Shown here: piece by piece, positions 10,901 through 21,296 of the stretch
Numbering within the stretch: position 1 is the first letter of the stretch
Layout of the letters: each line of letters opens with the position of its first letter
DNA from: Prototheca cutis
Lineage: Eukaryota > Chlorophyta > Trebouxiophyceae > Chlorellales > Chlorellaceae
Direction: 5' to 3'
DNA length: 34,638 bases
Assembly: GCA_002897115.2 (NCBI GenBank)
Contig: BCIH01000008.1
Coordinates: forward strand, 954,013-988,650
Notes under the pieces: generated by a model
What the model was told of the DNA's origin: nothing
The model's database searches: none
Seen by the model: only the letters and a program-made list of their open reading frames with translations
Made by a program: the position numbers and the translations under genes

Positions 10901-11571
10901 CACTTGTATTCGATGGATGTGGCGATGGGGAGCAGCGCCGATGTCGCAACCACCTGGCCACGCACCTGCACCAGCTTGCCTAGTGCGCTCGGTGCAAGTG
11001 CGCCATGCGCCTCGCTTGCCCCGCTCGGCACGGTGGTTGGCCTGAGCAGGATCCTCTTTCCCGGCGCACTGCCATGCCATATCTGCACGCCAAGGTATTT
11101 TGTTTGTTGCTTTTTTCTTTGCTTGTTTTGTCGGGACCCACTGCTCCGCAATTCATAGAGCGCTTTGGACGTTGACTATCTTGCACAGCTCATTCGTTGC
11201 CCATGGCACAGGCCATAACTCCCAGATGTATCAACACACATTACAGTCCAAGCCCATGTCACTATCACCTGGTGTATGCTGGCTGCCAGTATGTCTAGGG
11301 CCTGTTGGGCGGCTTCGGAGAGCAGGGTGATGAAATCGTGGCCTGGGTCCAGCCTTGAACAAAGGCCAATCAAGTCGACGCCCACTAGCTCCTGATCTTC
11401 CCACGCGCCATGGCGCGACACACATGGAGTCCACTGATCTTTGCACTCAATGAGAGAGTTGCACATGAGCACACGAAGATCATCGGGGTCGAAAAGCGTC
11501 CCATCGGGGTCCAGGTACAGCGACCACCATCGAGGCGCGGTTTTGGATGAAAACTGGACCACCTCGATCAT
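7914..11571 (-). CDS. MCM8-like protein with degenerate AAA+ ATPase
   Basis: Member of the MCM8/9 branch of minichromosome-maintenance proteins, which act in homologous recombination and meiosis. Nine phase-consistent exons: 11571-11269, 11082-10747, 10650-10503, 10386-10241, 10031-9633, 9464-9345, 9193-8612, 8343-8230, 8090-7914; 774 residues, close to MCM8. The N-terminal domain contains WSLYLDPDGTLFDPDD. The OB fold has a zinc ribbon (C162, C165, C184, C189) and DDVTIIGIVKLMQA. The AAA+ core is recognisable by VYVCG/LLSRFD-like segments (GRYVQCG; LARFDIVLTLLDRPGD). The C-terminus is an MCM8-type winged helix (RRKFMAAVHRL; DFHHFVERLNEAG). The P-loop reads ADAGMGVGE (374-382) where MCM8 has GDPGxGKSQ; Walker B is LLDLER; the sensor-1 NP is AA. 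The arginine-finger motif ARFD remains. MCMDC2 is the main alternative. The start could lie at upstream in-frame ATGs, and exon 8 borders are tentative. Confidence 0.82.
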
Positions 11572-11839
11572 GACGTGACGTTGTTGAATATATAATGAGG
11601 ATGAGTGACATTTCATCCAATCCCTGTTGCGTTTCGAGCTGGTTTCTGGGTTCATCGGTTCCTGTTGAGTTGGGAGCCTTGCCGCATTGGTGAAGGCCCA
11701 CGTGACCGGACATGATCGTTGCGATGTGCGATGAACGGATGCCACTGCAAAGGAGCCCGTGGGTGAGCATCTCCTAAGAATCCTACAACAGTGTGGCATT
11801 TGGGTGCAGTTGTTCGGCTACTCAACATTCAATTTCATC
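11572..11839. promoter_or_regulatory. Short divergent promoter region, MCM8-like / oligopeptidase B
   Basis: The two proposed start codons are only 268 bases apart on opposite strands, so the region probably holds both promoters. An AT-rich ATATATAATGAG lies near 11588-11599, a possible TATA-like element close to the MCM8-like start; in that case the upstream in-frame ATGs would not be used. Confidence 0.4.
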
Positions 11840-14800
11840 ATGGTCCGTGGCACGGTGGTCCTGGGAGCCTCGGCGGCGCTGGCTGCCGGCATTGTGCTTG
11901 CCAGGTACGACATGTCCGGTGGATGGAATGATCGGGAAGCCTTGAGCGAGGTCTGAGCCCGGGTATCGATGCACAGCCACTATTGAGCGATCTGAATAAA
12001 TGTGACAATGCGCATGACGTGTGCAGGACGTTCAGCCCCACCTACCGGCTGAACAAGCTGCTGAATGGCAACCTGAGGCTGTTCGGCCAATCCGAGCGTC
12101 GGGCGCTGCGCGTGCTGGCGCAGTCGGGAGACAAGCAGTACCTGCTGCAGAACTGGCCTGTACCAGGCCGCAACGACGCCGCCAAGCGGTCCCTGGTGGC
12201 CGCAGCCACCGGCGGCAGCGCCGGGCCTGCCGACCTCGAGGGCCTGCGTCTGGGTGAGCGGTTTGCGAGCAATACGTTTGCGCTCCTTATGTTTGCGAAT
12301 AAATGTGATGTATGCTGAGGATGGTGGCGTTGGATTTGGGACAGCCTGATTGATTGATTGGCAAGAACACCATGCGTACACCTCCTGTATCATCTCATGA
12401 TAGCTGTGCTGGAGGGCCCCGCGGCTGCCAAGACCCCATACACGCTGACACAGCACGGCGATGACCGCGAAGACGACTACTATTGGCTGCGCGACGATGA
12501 CCGTGCCGACCGGCATGTGCTTGCGCACCTGGCAGCGGAGAACGCGTATGCAAAGGCCGTGCTGGCCGACACCGAGGGCCTGCAGGGACAGCTGTACCTC
12601 GAGATGCGGGGCCGGATCCAGGAGGCCGACGAGAGCGTGCCGGTCCGGGATGGGCCCTACATGTACTACAGCCGCACGTTGGAGGGGGCGCAGTACTCGG
12701 TACACTGCCGCCGGCGCCTGCCTCCCGATGCCCTGGCCCGCAAGCCCTCTGGTGGGTGGATGGGAGGGAGGGGCGGTGGATCTATGAGCAAGGCCCCCCA
12801 ACACCCCCCTCCAGCGCCCACCTACCCAACCTATTTGTATCAGAGACGGACCAGCTGGACACGTCGGTACCCGAGCAAGTCTTGCTGGATGAGAATGAAG
12901 AGGCCAAGCACCACAAATTCTACATGGTCGGCGGATTTGAGACCTCACCAAACCACAAGTACGTTTTGTGCTGTCGGGTGGTGGGTGCATGGGTGAGTTG
13001 GGGAGTGGACATGCATGGGCGCGAGTAGGGAGTCTTGAGCTGGGAGGGAATGACAGGACACTGACATGCTCTCGCGCCTCACGCCCCATGACAACTCCAG
13101 GCTGCTGGCGTACGCAGTGGATACGGTGGGTGGTGAAAAGTTCACGCTCCACGTCAAGGACCTGGAGACCGGGGAGGAGCTGCTGTCTCGGCCCATCGAG
13201 GTGCGGGGGAGCTTGTCGAAGACTGTGGAAAGCGAGAACTCGACGGTGGATGTCCTTCCAGCCATGCATCCCACATGTACTTGTTTTGTGAAAGTAGCTA
13301 GGATCAGCAATGCATCCCACCCCCCACAGTATTGGGTAATCCCTGTGTCATCACCTCCAGTGCACCAAACCCAAACTCAGCAATGAGCATTTCTCACCGC
13401 CACGCGCCCCACCCTGTTACCCCCCTCCCCCTCCAGGACACGGCCGGTAATTTCGTGTGGGCCAATGACAACAGCACGCTGTTTTACGTGACAAAAGACT
13501 CGCTGGACCGGCCGCACAAGGTCTGGCGCCACGTCATCGGCTCCGACCCGCGGGACGACGCCTGCGTCTTCCACGAGACGGACGACAGCTTTTACGTCGG
13601 CGTAGGTCGGTCCCGCGACGACCGCTGGCTCTCCATCTCCACCGGCTCTGCCGTGACCAGCGACCAGCGCCTGCTGCCCGCCGATCTCCCCGCCGGCGCC
13701 GGCTGGAAGATGGTGCTGCCGCGCGTCCAGGGCACAGAGTACAGCGCCACTCCGCGCGGCGACCACCTGATCATCACCCTCCGCGACGACGCGCGGCCAA
13801 ACAGCGAGGTGCTGGTCGCGCCTATCGCGGACCCGGCCGCCGTGCAGGTGCTCATCCCGCACCGCGCCGATGCCAAGATCGAGGGGGTCAGCGTCAGCGC
13901 GGCATTCCTCGTTTCTTTTGAGCGCCGAGCGGGGCTCCAGCAAGCCGTCGTCTACAAGTGCGATAGCTTGTCACTGTCAGGAGGTTGACGGGGGATGGAG
14001 GGTCTGCCATCCCCCGTCCATTGCTGCATTGTCCCGTGCCCCGCCGCCCACTCCGACAACGCGTACCCACCCACCCAATACCGTCCCTTGCCCCTCCGGC
14101 AACTATAAAATTCCCACAGGCTGCCAGGGGACCTGCAGGCACCGACCCAGGAGGCGCTGGGGGAGGGTGTCCCCGTGTCCTTTGATGAGCCCGCGTACGA
14201 GCTGGGCCCCGGGGCGCAGGGCGAGTTTCACTCCCCCATCCTGCGCATCGTGTTTGACAGCCTGAAGACGCCGCCGACCACCATCGACATCAACCTCGAC
14301 ACGGGCAGCAGAGCAACCAAGCGTGTGCAGCCAGTGCTGGGCGGCTTTGACGCTTCCAAGTACACCACAGAACGGCTCTGGGCCACGGCACCGGATGGCA
14401 CCAAAGTCCCCATCTCCCTCGTCTACCGGACAGATCTGGCCAAGAAGGATGGCACCGACCCCCTGCTCCTGGACGGGTGAGAAAGGAGCCTCGCGAATGT
14501 GTGGCGTCACCAGAGACGCAACAGCCTGACTCGACCCTCTGCATCCCCCCCCAAAAGACACACGCGCGCACGCACACTATCAATCACAGGTATGGCGCGT
14601 ATGAGATCTGCAACGACCCAGATTTCCGGTCGTCGCGGCTGTCTCTGATCGACCGCGGCTTTACCTTTGCCATCGCCCACGTCCGGGGTGGAGGTGGGTG
14701 GGTGGGCGGGTGCTTTCTTGGGTTGGTACCCGTCGTGTGTGGAGAAGGGAGTGCGCGGGCGTGCAGTCCAGTCAGCAAGTCACCAGGATCAGCATCGACC

Positions 14801-15958
14801 AATCTATCTCAACCCCTCTCCAAACCCTAACCCACCCGGAAAAAAGGTGAAATGGGTCGAATGTGGTATGAGAACGGCAAGTACCTGCACAAGAAGAACA
14901 CGTTTACGGACTTCATCGCGTGCGCGGAGCTGCTGTGTGCCCAGGGCTACACCAGCCCGCAGCGACTTTGCATCGAGGGTCGCTCCGCGGGCGGCCTGAC
15001 CATGGGCGCCGTTCTCAACGCGCGGCCAGACCTCTTCCACGCCGCAATCATGGGCGTGCCGTTCGTGGACTGCCTCACCACAATGCTGGACCCGGTGAGC
15101 TTGCAGCATGTTGGTGGTGTGACGGCACATGGCACTCGCTGCCATGCTCGTGTTTTCCTGTTTTGTTGTGTTGGGGCGACGGTGGGGTTCAGTGCAGAAA
15201 CCGCGCTTGCACCCTTGCATCTCATGCTACCAAGCGCAATGCATCGACACCACTTGGACATCCCCCCTGCCACCTGCCGCAGAGCATTCCACTGACTGGT
15301 GCGGAGACAGGACCGGTGGGGCCTGCACGGTCCGCGTCCAAGGATGAAACAGCACGCCTGTGTGCTCGCCGGCATGCCTCACCTTCCCACACCCCACCAT
15401 ACCGCAGCGATTGAATGGGAGGAGTGGGGCAACCCCGCGGAGAAGGAGTACTATGACTACATGAAGTCGTACAGCCCCGTGGACAACATTCGGGCGGCCG
15501 ACTACCCTCATATCCTCGTCACCGCTGGCCTTCACGACCCCCGTGTCGGTACGCAGGAGATGTTAGATCTCGTGTTTTCTCATGTGGTGTGCTTGACTCC
15601 AGGTACCAGCTGCTATGAAGTGCGCCATCTTCTGTCCCAGCAGCCAAAAGTAAATGCTGGCCATGCATGTCCCCCCCCCTCCCCCGGGCGGGGGCAACCC
15701 GACGACCACCCCCTTGCTCCCAAGCAAACTCCCCCCTCTGTCCATGCATATCCAGGCTACTGGGAACCGGCAAAGTTTGTGGCAAAGCTGCGGCAGACGC
15801 GAACCAACCGGAGCAAGCTGCTGCTGTTCAAGTGCGACATGGGCGCGGGCCACTTTAGCCAGTCAGGCCGGTTTGACAAGCTGAAGGAGCGTGCAACGGA
15901 GATTGCATTCCTGCTTAAAGCTTGCGGCAAGATCGTCGATCAGCCGGCCAAGCTGTGA
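11840..15958 (+). CDS. Oligopeptidase B (prolyl oligopeptidase family S9A)
   Basis: Serine peptidase that cleaves short peptides after Arg/Lys; members have an N-terminal propeller and a C-terminal alpha/beta-hydrolase domain. Twelve exons agree in phase: 11840-11904, 12027-12253, 12404-12751, 12844-12958, 13101-13200, 13437-13957, 14120-14476, 14590-14693, 14847-15094, 15283-15298, 15408-15548, 15756-15958; 814 residues. Family hallmarks are [50 protein letters not shown] and [10 protein letters not shown]. The catalytic triad is visible: Ser in GRSAGG (14984-14986), Asp in LHDPRV (15536-15538), His in GAGHFS (15851-15853). The first two exons add about 97 residues beginning with a hydrophobic segment ([16 protein letters not shown]), possibly an organelle-targeting or membrane-anchor sequence. 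They are in phase with the core, but could instead be a separate small gene ending at 12318, with the peptidase starting at ATG 12397. Confidence 0.93.
15283..15298 (+). other. 16-nt microexon of oligopeptidase B
   Basis: Encodes Ser-Ile-Pro-Leu-Thr plus one base. It is flanked by GCCGCAG upstream and GTGCGG downstream. Skipping it would shift the frame. Its peptide matches the conserved family motif between the catalytic-Ser exon (ending TTMLDP) and the following IEWEEWGNP exon. Confidence 0.85.
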
Positions 15959-16325
15959 GCATGAGTATAAGGGGCTGTGCGAGGCCTGACATGCGCCCGA
16001 GTTGATGTATTGGGGATCAGGCCCGGGAGGCATCCCCAGGAGGCATGGAATGAAGTCAACGCAAACCGCGACCCAGGGGATGCTGGCTTGTGCAACCACC
16101 TCGTATGGAGTTCCGGTGCCGGTGTCTGCAGCCTATCAAAGCGCCAGCACATGCAGCTGTGCTCTTGCATCCATCATTTGAAGCCATGCATGTCAAGCTG
16201 AGAGGAAGGACGTCGCATTGCAGATGAGGCAGGGACCCAGAGACTGAGGTCAGGGAACTGCAGGTTCCTGCGGGCACCCGATGGGATGCGGGTCGTCCCA
16301 GCCCCAAGTACGACGAGTAGTTTGA
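15959..16325. other. Intergenic region, oligopeptidase B / kinase
   Basis: About 370 bases that should hold the 3' UTR of oligopeptidase B and the kinase promoter. I see no coding frame with recognisable content, no TATA box and no TGTAA signal. Confidence 0.4.
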
Positions 16326-19300
16326 GTGCAATGGATTGCAATGGAAGGATGTCAGAAGCACGCGTGGGCGAGTTTGCGCAGCCGGTGTGCTGTCCCGATC
16401 GGGCCGGCCTGGGGTAATTGGGTCCTGCTCAGTTGCCGGTGGTCGAAACCCAGACCTTGCCACTCCTTGGCCCAGGCACTAGGCGCGCCAGTGGATGCTC
16501 ATGGAGATGACACACCAGCCGAGGAACGGGGCTCTGCCAATCCAGAGGGCTCATCCAGCCATCAGGATGGGGCTGCGGACCCGGAGGCGGCGGGCACAGA
16601 GCATGGCCCCGGAACGCCCGAGTGCATGGGCATCCGGGCACCTGCCGGTGGAACCCCCGTGCCTGTGTCACCCTTCCAGCAGCCCACGCAAGGGCATGCT
16701 GTTGAGGGGGCGTCGACATCAGTGCCTGGCGTGGATCAAGCACCAGATGATGCAACAAGGATCCGTGGGGGGGAGGTGACCAACGCCACTGCCGCATCAC
16801 CGGTGTCCAGGCCCCCCGCCGGCGGGCCGCTGCCGCTCTCAGGCGCGTCTGGCAGGACTGTGGACTCGTGGGTGGTGACGCTACTGGCTCCCGACATGGC
16901 ATCACCACGCGTCGCTGCCTGCAGCAATGACATGCGCATCGCCCCACCAGAGGCTCTGTGTCTAGACCCCGAAGACCCCGACTCGACGCTGGACTCGATC
17001 ACGGCGCTGATCAAACATGTCTTGGACGTGGGCAGCTGTTCGCTGGCCCTGCTGGAGGACGAGCGGGGAAACCTGGCGGATCACTGGCCCAGCGGCGATG
17101 ATGGCGTGCTTGTCGTGGAGGATGCAGTGAACGATGCAAGACTTGCACAATTACAGCAGGCATTCGGGGCACCACTCGGTGCTGATGATGAAGGAACGCG
17201 GTTCTGGGCGGGGGCCCCACTCGTGGCGACGGCATCCCCGCGCCACACATACGGGCTGCTGTGCGTCGCTGACCGCCGGCCCCGCGAGTTCACGACGGCT
17301 GACCGCGCCACGCTTTCTCGCTTTGCGAAAATTGCAGTGGCAGAGTTGGAGCAAGGCGCAGCGCTGCGGCGGTCGCATGCCGTGCTGCAGGGCGCCGCGA
17401 TTCAAAAGGCCAGCATGCTGCGCACGCTCGACTGTTGGCAGGAGGGCATCATGCTGTTGGACACTGCTCAGGGCCACTGGCCCATCTATTATGTCAACGA
17501 GGCTGCGGCTCGAGCACTAGGTGCGGCACCGACAGACATCATGCCCGCGCGCAAAGGGTTTTGGCAGCTCTTTGCCCGGTCGCCGGGGCCAGCTGCCGCC
17601 GCGCAAGCGGCTGCCGCGGTGGCGACCGCCACCCGCGGCGAGAGCTTTGAGCTGGCCGTCATCCCAACCCACGGCAGCAGTGCCCATGCGCTCGGTCGAC
17701 AGCAGGGTGCCAGGCCTGCAAGTGGAGCAGCCGCCGGCCCGTATGGCGGCGCTCCATTGTCGGGGAGGACCAACCGACTGATCATGCATTTTAGTCCCGT
17801 GGCTGAGCATGACCAAGCGCCCAGCGGCACCCTGCAGCCCATCACCGCCACCTTGATTGCGGAGCTGGAGACGCTTTCCCTGGCGGGGTCTGTGCACTTG
17901 CAGGCAAGCCAGCGGCCGACCGACGGCAGCGGCCAATTGGCAGGTGCCAGCGGGTCTTTACAGGAGAACCTGTCGGCATCCCCGGGCCAACCCAGCGCAG
18001 ACAAACTCCCTCTCGTGCCGCATCCAGACACAACCGCTCTGTCACAGATGCATGGACTCTCTACAGTTCCCGGTGACGACGGTACCTGTGCCGGCACCAG
18101 CTTCCGCAGTGCTGCTCCCGAGCGCACAGGTGCTGATGTCTCGACAGTTCCCAGGGGTCCAAGCCCCTTGGCGGGCACCCACGGTACGGACCCAGCAGTC
18201 CCTTCCTCTGGTACTGCTGCAGATCATGCAGCGCAGCAGCTGTGGCAGGCATCGAGGGTCGCTCGCAGCCATCAGCTGCGCTCTCGATCTGGCCCTGGCA
18301 GTGGCCTGGGTGGCAATGTCCCGGGCCTCAGCTCCGAGCTGGGTTCAGCCCAATCCAGGAGTTCGATCCCCCCAGCGCGACCGAGAGCAGTTTCTGTGCG
18401 GACCACGATCGGCGGCGGATGGACCCTGGGTCCGGGGGTACCCGAGCCTGATGATGAGATCCCGGCAGGCGCCAATAGAGGCGCCACCCCGAGCACATTG
18501 GTCTGGCTTGCCACGCCGCCTGTCTCGGGATCGATTGCAGAAAGAGGCCACGTGGCACTGCCAGGGGACTCGGGCGCTGTGTCAAGTGGCGGGATATCAA
18601 CTGGTTCGACGGCTGCACCTGACCAAGCAGACAGTCCCACCGGAGTGCAGCCGTCGGCGCCAGAGTCTGATTGGAAGCATGCCATGCGCAGCACTGCTGC
18701 CATGGTACTGTTGCCGTTGACCGTGCCGTTTGCCGGCGACCCAAATTCACAGCTTTACGTTGTCATCTTCCAACCCGAGGCCGGTGATGATGAGGTGGTG
18801 GCGTCAGCAGCTGGTGCTGGGCCTGCACCCACACGACGGGGCCTTCCCTCTGGGCCGAACGGTGCCACAGACTCAGCAGCATCGCTTTCGAGCATCGGCA
18901 TTCCGTCTCACGTTGGTAGCGGACCAACTTTTGTGGTGCATCTTCCCGACATCGTGCGGGAGGTGACACTGGGACCGCTGCTGGGCATCGGCACCCGGGG
19001 ACGAACGTACCGGGGTCTGTGGCGTGGCGGCCAGGTGGCTGTCAAGGTGGTTGACTGGTGGCGCCCGTCGACCGGCGTTGACGGCGATGGTACTGATGGC
19101 GATACTGATGCTGATGGTGCTGGCAGCAGCACTGTCCCTTTTGCCCCAAGACCCGAAGGAGAAGCCGAACCTGGTGACAACAGGTTGCCGCATGACGATA
19201 AGAGGGCCAGTTTTGAGAGCACCGACTCCTCCGCCCCTGACGATCCAGCTGTGGACGCTGTCATCGGTCGCGCGGTGGGGCACCCGCACCTCGTTGCGAC

Positions 19301-19916
19301 CTATGTCTACGGCACGGCCTCGACAATGGATCCCACTGGCGGCAGCGGCACTTTGAACAACCCGCCGCCCAGCCGGCGACCCGACCGTGTGTATAAACAG
19401 ACGTGGATTGTTCAGGCTTTTTGCAACCGCGGGGTGTTGCGAGATGCCGTCGAGCAGGGCACATTCCTGGAACGGCCGCCTACTGCTGCTGCTGGAATGC
19501 CGTCTGGTGTGCTGCCATCGTCACCTGAGGCATCGTTTGCATCAATCTCTGAGGCCCCAGCGACAGCCTCTGATGCGCCACCGGCGCTGCCCAGTGTCCC
19601 CGGGACGTCCACCCCCCCACCGGACATCGCCGTCGTGCTTTCAACGAGCGTAGAAATTTGCGGGGCGCTGTCCTGCCTCCATGCCTGCGGCGTGCTCCAT
19701 GGAGACTTGAGTGCTACGTCAGTACTCCTAGCCAGCTCACCCCAGGACCGACGACGGTTTGTGTCCAGAGTGTCTGACTTTGGGCTGGCTCATCTCCATG
19801 GGCCCCGGCATCCAGAGTCTGAGCGCCAGCTGCGGCGCCGTTTGCTCCGCTGCTCCCACTCCTCCCTCGCCCACAAGGTCTTAGGGAGATCGCTGGTTGT
19901 TGACTGTTTCTGGCTG

Positions 19917-19965
<49 letters not shown>

Positions 19966-20652
19966 TTGCAATGACCTTTATGGTGATTCTGTATGAGCTG
20001 TGTGGATGCTCGGTGGGCAGTTGCTTGCCTGCATACGTCCACGTGCCCCTGACAGATGCACGGGGCGCAAGCACTGACAAATCAAGAACCACTGATCCAA
20101 AACCCTGCAGGCACCAGAGGTGCTGCGTGGCGGGGCGCCCACACCGGTCGCCGATGTCTACAGCATGGGCGTGCTGCTCTGGGAAATGTGCGCGGGCGCT
20201 CGAGCCTGGAGCCAGCTGGACAATGCCGGGATTCTGCAGGCCGTGGCCGTCCAGGGCCGTGCGCCATTGCTGGCCTCCCTGCCAGAGGGCGTGCCTGCTA
20301 GTGTCAAGGTCCATTGGGGTGCTGGTTGGGCTCATTGTTTATTTTTATTTATTTATTTATTTACTTATTTAGGGGGGGGGCAAGAGACAAGTGGGGAGCC
20401 CGTTCCCCTGAACACCTCCTCACTGTTCAGTTCAGTGGCGTAAGGGCAGGCTGCTGAAGGGGTTTGAGTGTTGAGATGGGAACTGGAGCTGCAAGGCTGT
20501 CAACACCAACAAACCTCCCAAAATATCTGCAGGATCTGATTGGGCATTGCCTCCACTCCGACCCCGCTGCAAGGCCGACGGCAAAAGAATTATTGGCAAG
20601 CCTGACTGCGCTCACGCATGCGTACCCGCTCCAAAGGAAGGTTGCCAAATAG
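16326..20652 (+). CDS. GAF-PAS-protein kinase (TKL-like), atypical catalytic loop
   Basis: Predicted signalling kinase of the multidomain TKL-like type common in green algae. Exons 16326-19877, 20111-20308 and 20533-20652 agree in phase (1289 residues). A GAF-like domain spans about 215-350 (CSLALLEDERGNLADHWP; FWAGAPLV; YGLLCVADRRPREF), followed by a PAS-like segment from about 365 (EGIMLLD; IYYVNEAAARALG), long low-complexity linkers, then the kinase. The glycine loop is GIGTRGRTY (from about 885) and the ATP lysine VAVK is at 907. An acidic insert of about 70 residues precedes the C helix. The catalytic loop is LHGDLSATSVLL (H1125, D1127), DFG begins at 1151, APEVL opens exon 2, and the final lobe has DPAARPTAKELL. 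Compared with HxDLKxxN, the catalytic-loop Lys and Asn are both Ser (1129, 1132), so activity is doubtful. The start codon is uncertain because the first roughly 60 residues look atypical. Confidence 0.85.
19920..19962. repeat. G43 homopolymer in kinase intron 1
   Basis: Forty-three consecutive G in intron 1 (19878-20110) of the kinase, on the sense strand, which is the opposite orientation to most other long runs in this window. It lies about 40 bases after the donor. Confidence 0.93.
20338..20381. repeat. (TTTA)n tract joined to a G run, kinase intron 2
   Basis: An A/T-rich tract dominated by TTTA repeats passes directly into a run of G inside kinase intron 2 (20309-20532). On the opposite strand it reads C run, then TAAA repeats, resembling the C/A junctions near 28612 and 24718. 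Confidence 0.75.
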
Positions 20653-21296
20653 GGCTCCATGTAGGCTTCACCCTTCTTCTGGTAAGTTTGGGATTCTCTG
20701 CCTCAGGACCCCCCAAATCTCTCGTAACCCTACCACCCAAATTGGATGGTCTTGTTCTGTTTGGCAGGGCACCTGGATCAATTTCTTGCCAGTTAACGGC
20801 CTGCTCACACCTCGTTTTGACCTTTGCAAGTGCATGCTTGCGTGCCCTCAGCGCCTTGCTGGTAATGCGGCAAGGCTATTCTGAGAACTGTGCTTTCTTT
20901 ATGCTCACTCAGGTTCCAATGAGTATTCTTTTTCTTTTCATGCCATTGCGTGCACGACGATGTTGTTGCTGGAAATTGCCCAGTGTTTGTCATGACTTGG
21001 CATGCTGTTTTGCAGGATTTTGTAATCACCCATCCCAGAGTAGGAGAGGGCCCCACGGAGGAAAATGTCCTCTGCAGTCCCCCTCCCCCGCGACGAAACA
21101 CAATTGGGGGAGGACAATGTATAATGCACGGCAGAAAATGATGAAACCTTCTCGAGATTCGTCGACTCCCACCTGCACAGCAGGGGCATGTTTTTCAGAC
21201 AAGATGCCTGTTGGATCACATTCCCTCGCCACGTCGCTCAGAGAATGGGTTGGGTTCCTTCTTGGCAGTAGGACAGGTCGTGCGAGGAGGTTTTAG
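20653..21296. other. AT-richer intergenic stretch between kinase and transposon relic
   Basis: About 640 bases with visibly lower GC than the coding parts and T-rich patches. A TGTAA lies at 21020-21024, too far from the kinase stop to assign safely. The frame that later carries the transposon-like protein is open before the TAG at 21294, but the peptide has no recognisable content, so the 5' limit of the element is unknown. Confidence 0.35.

Noticed and set aside
12021..12257. Similarity of the first oligopeptidase B exons to UDP-sugar pyrophosphorylase N-termini
   Set aside because: Only a short WP-PG-ND-K pattern is shared and no catalytic part follows, so no enzymatic role is proposed.
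14820..14840. Telomere-like CCCTAA
   Set aside because: Only one or two units, inside an intron; not a telomeric or interstitial array.
20547..21296. 250-codon plus-strand frame after the kinase
   Set aside because: Its start overlaps the last kinase exon in another frame, and the peptide is low in recognisable content. It was not used to extend the transposon relic.
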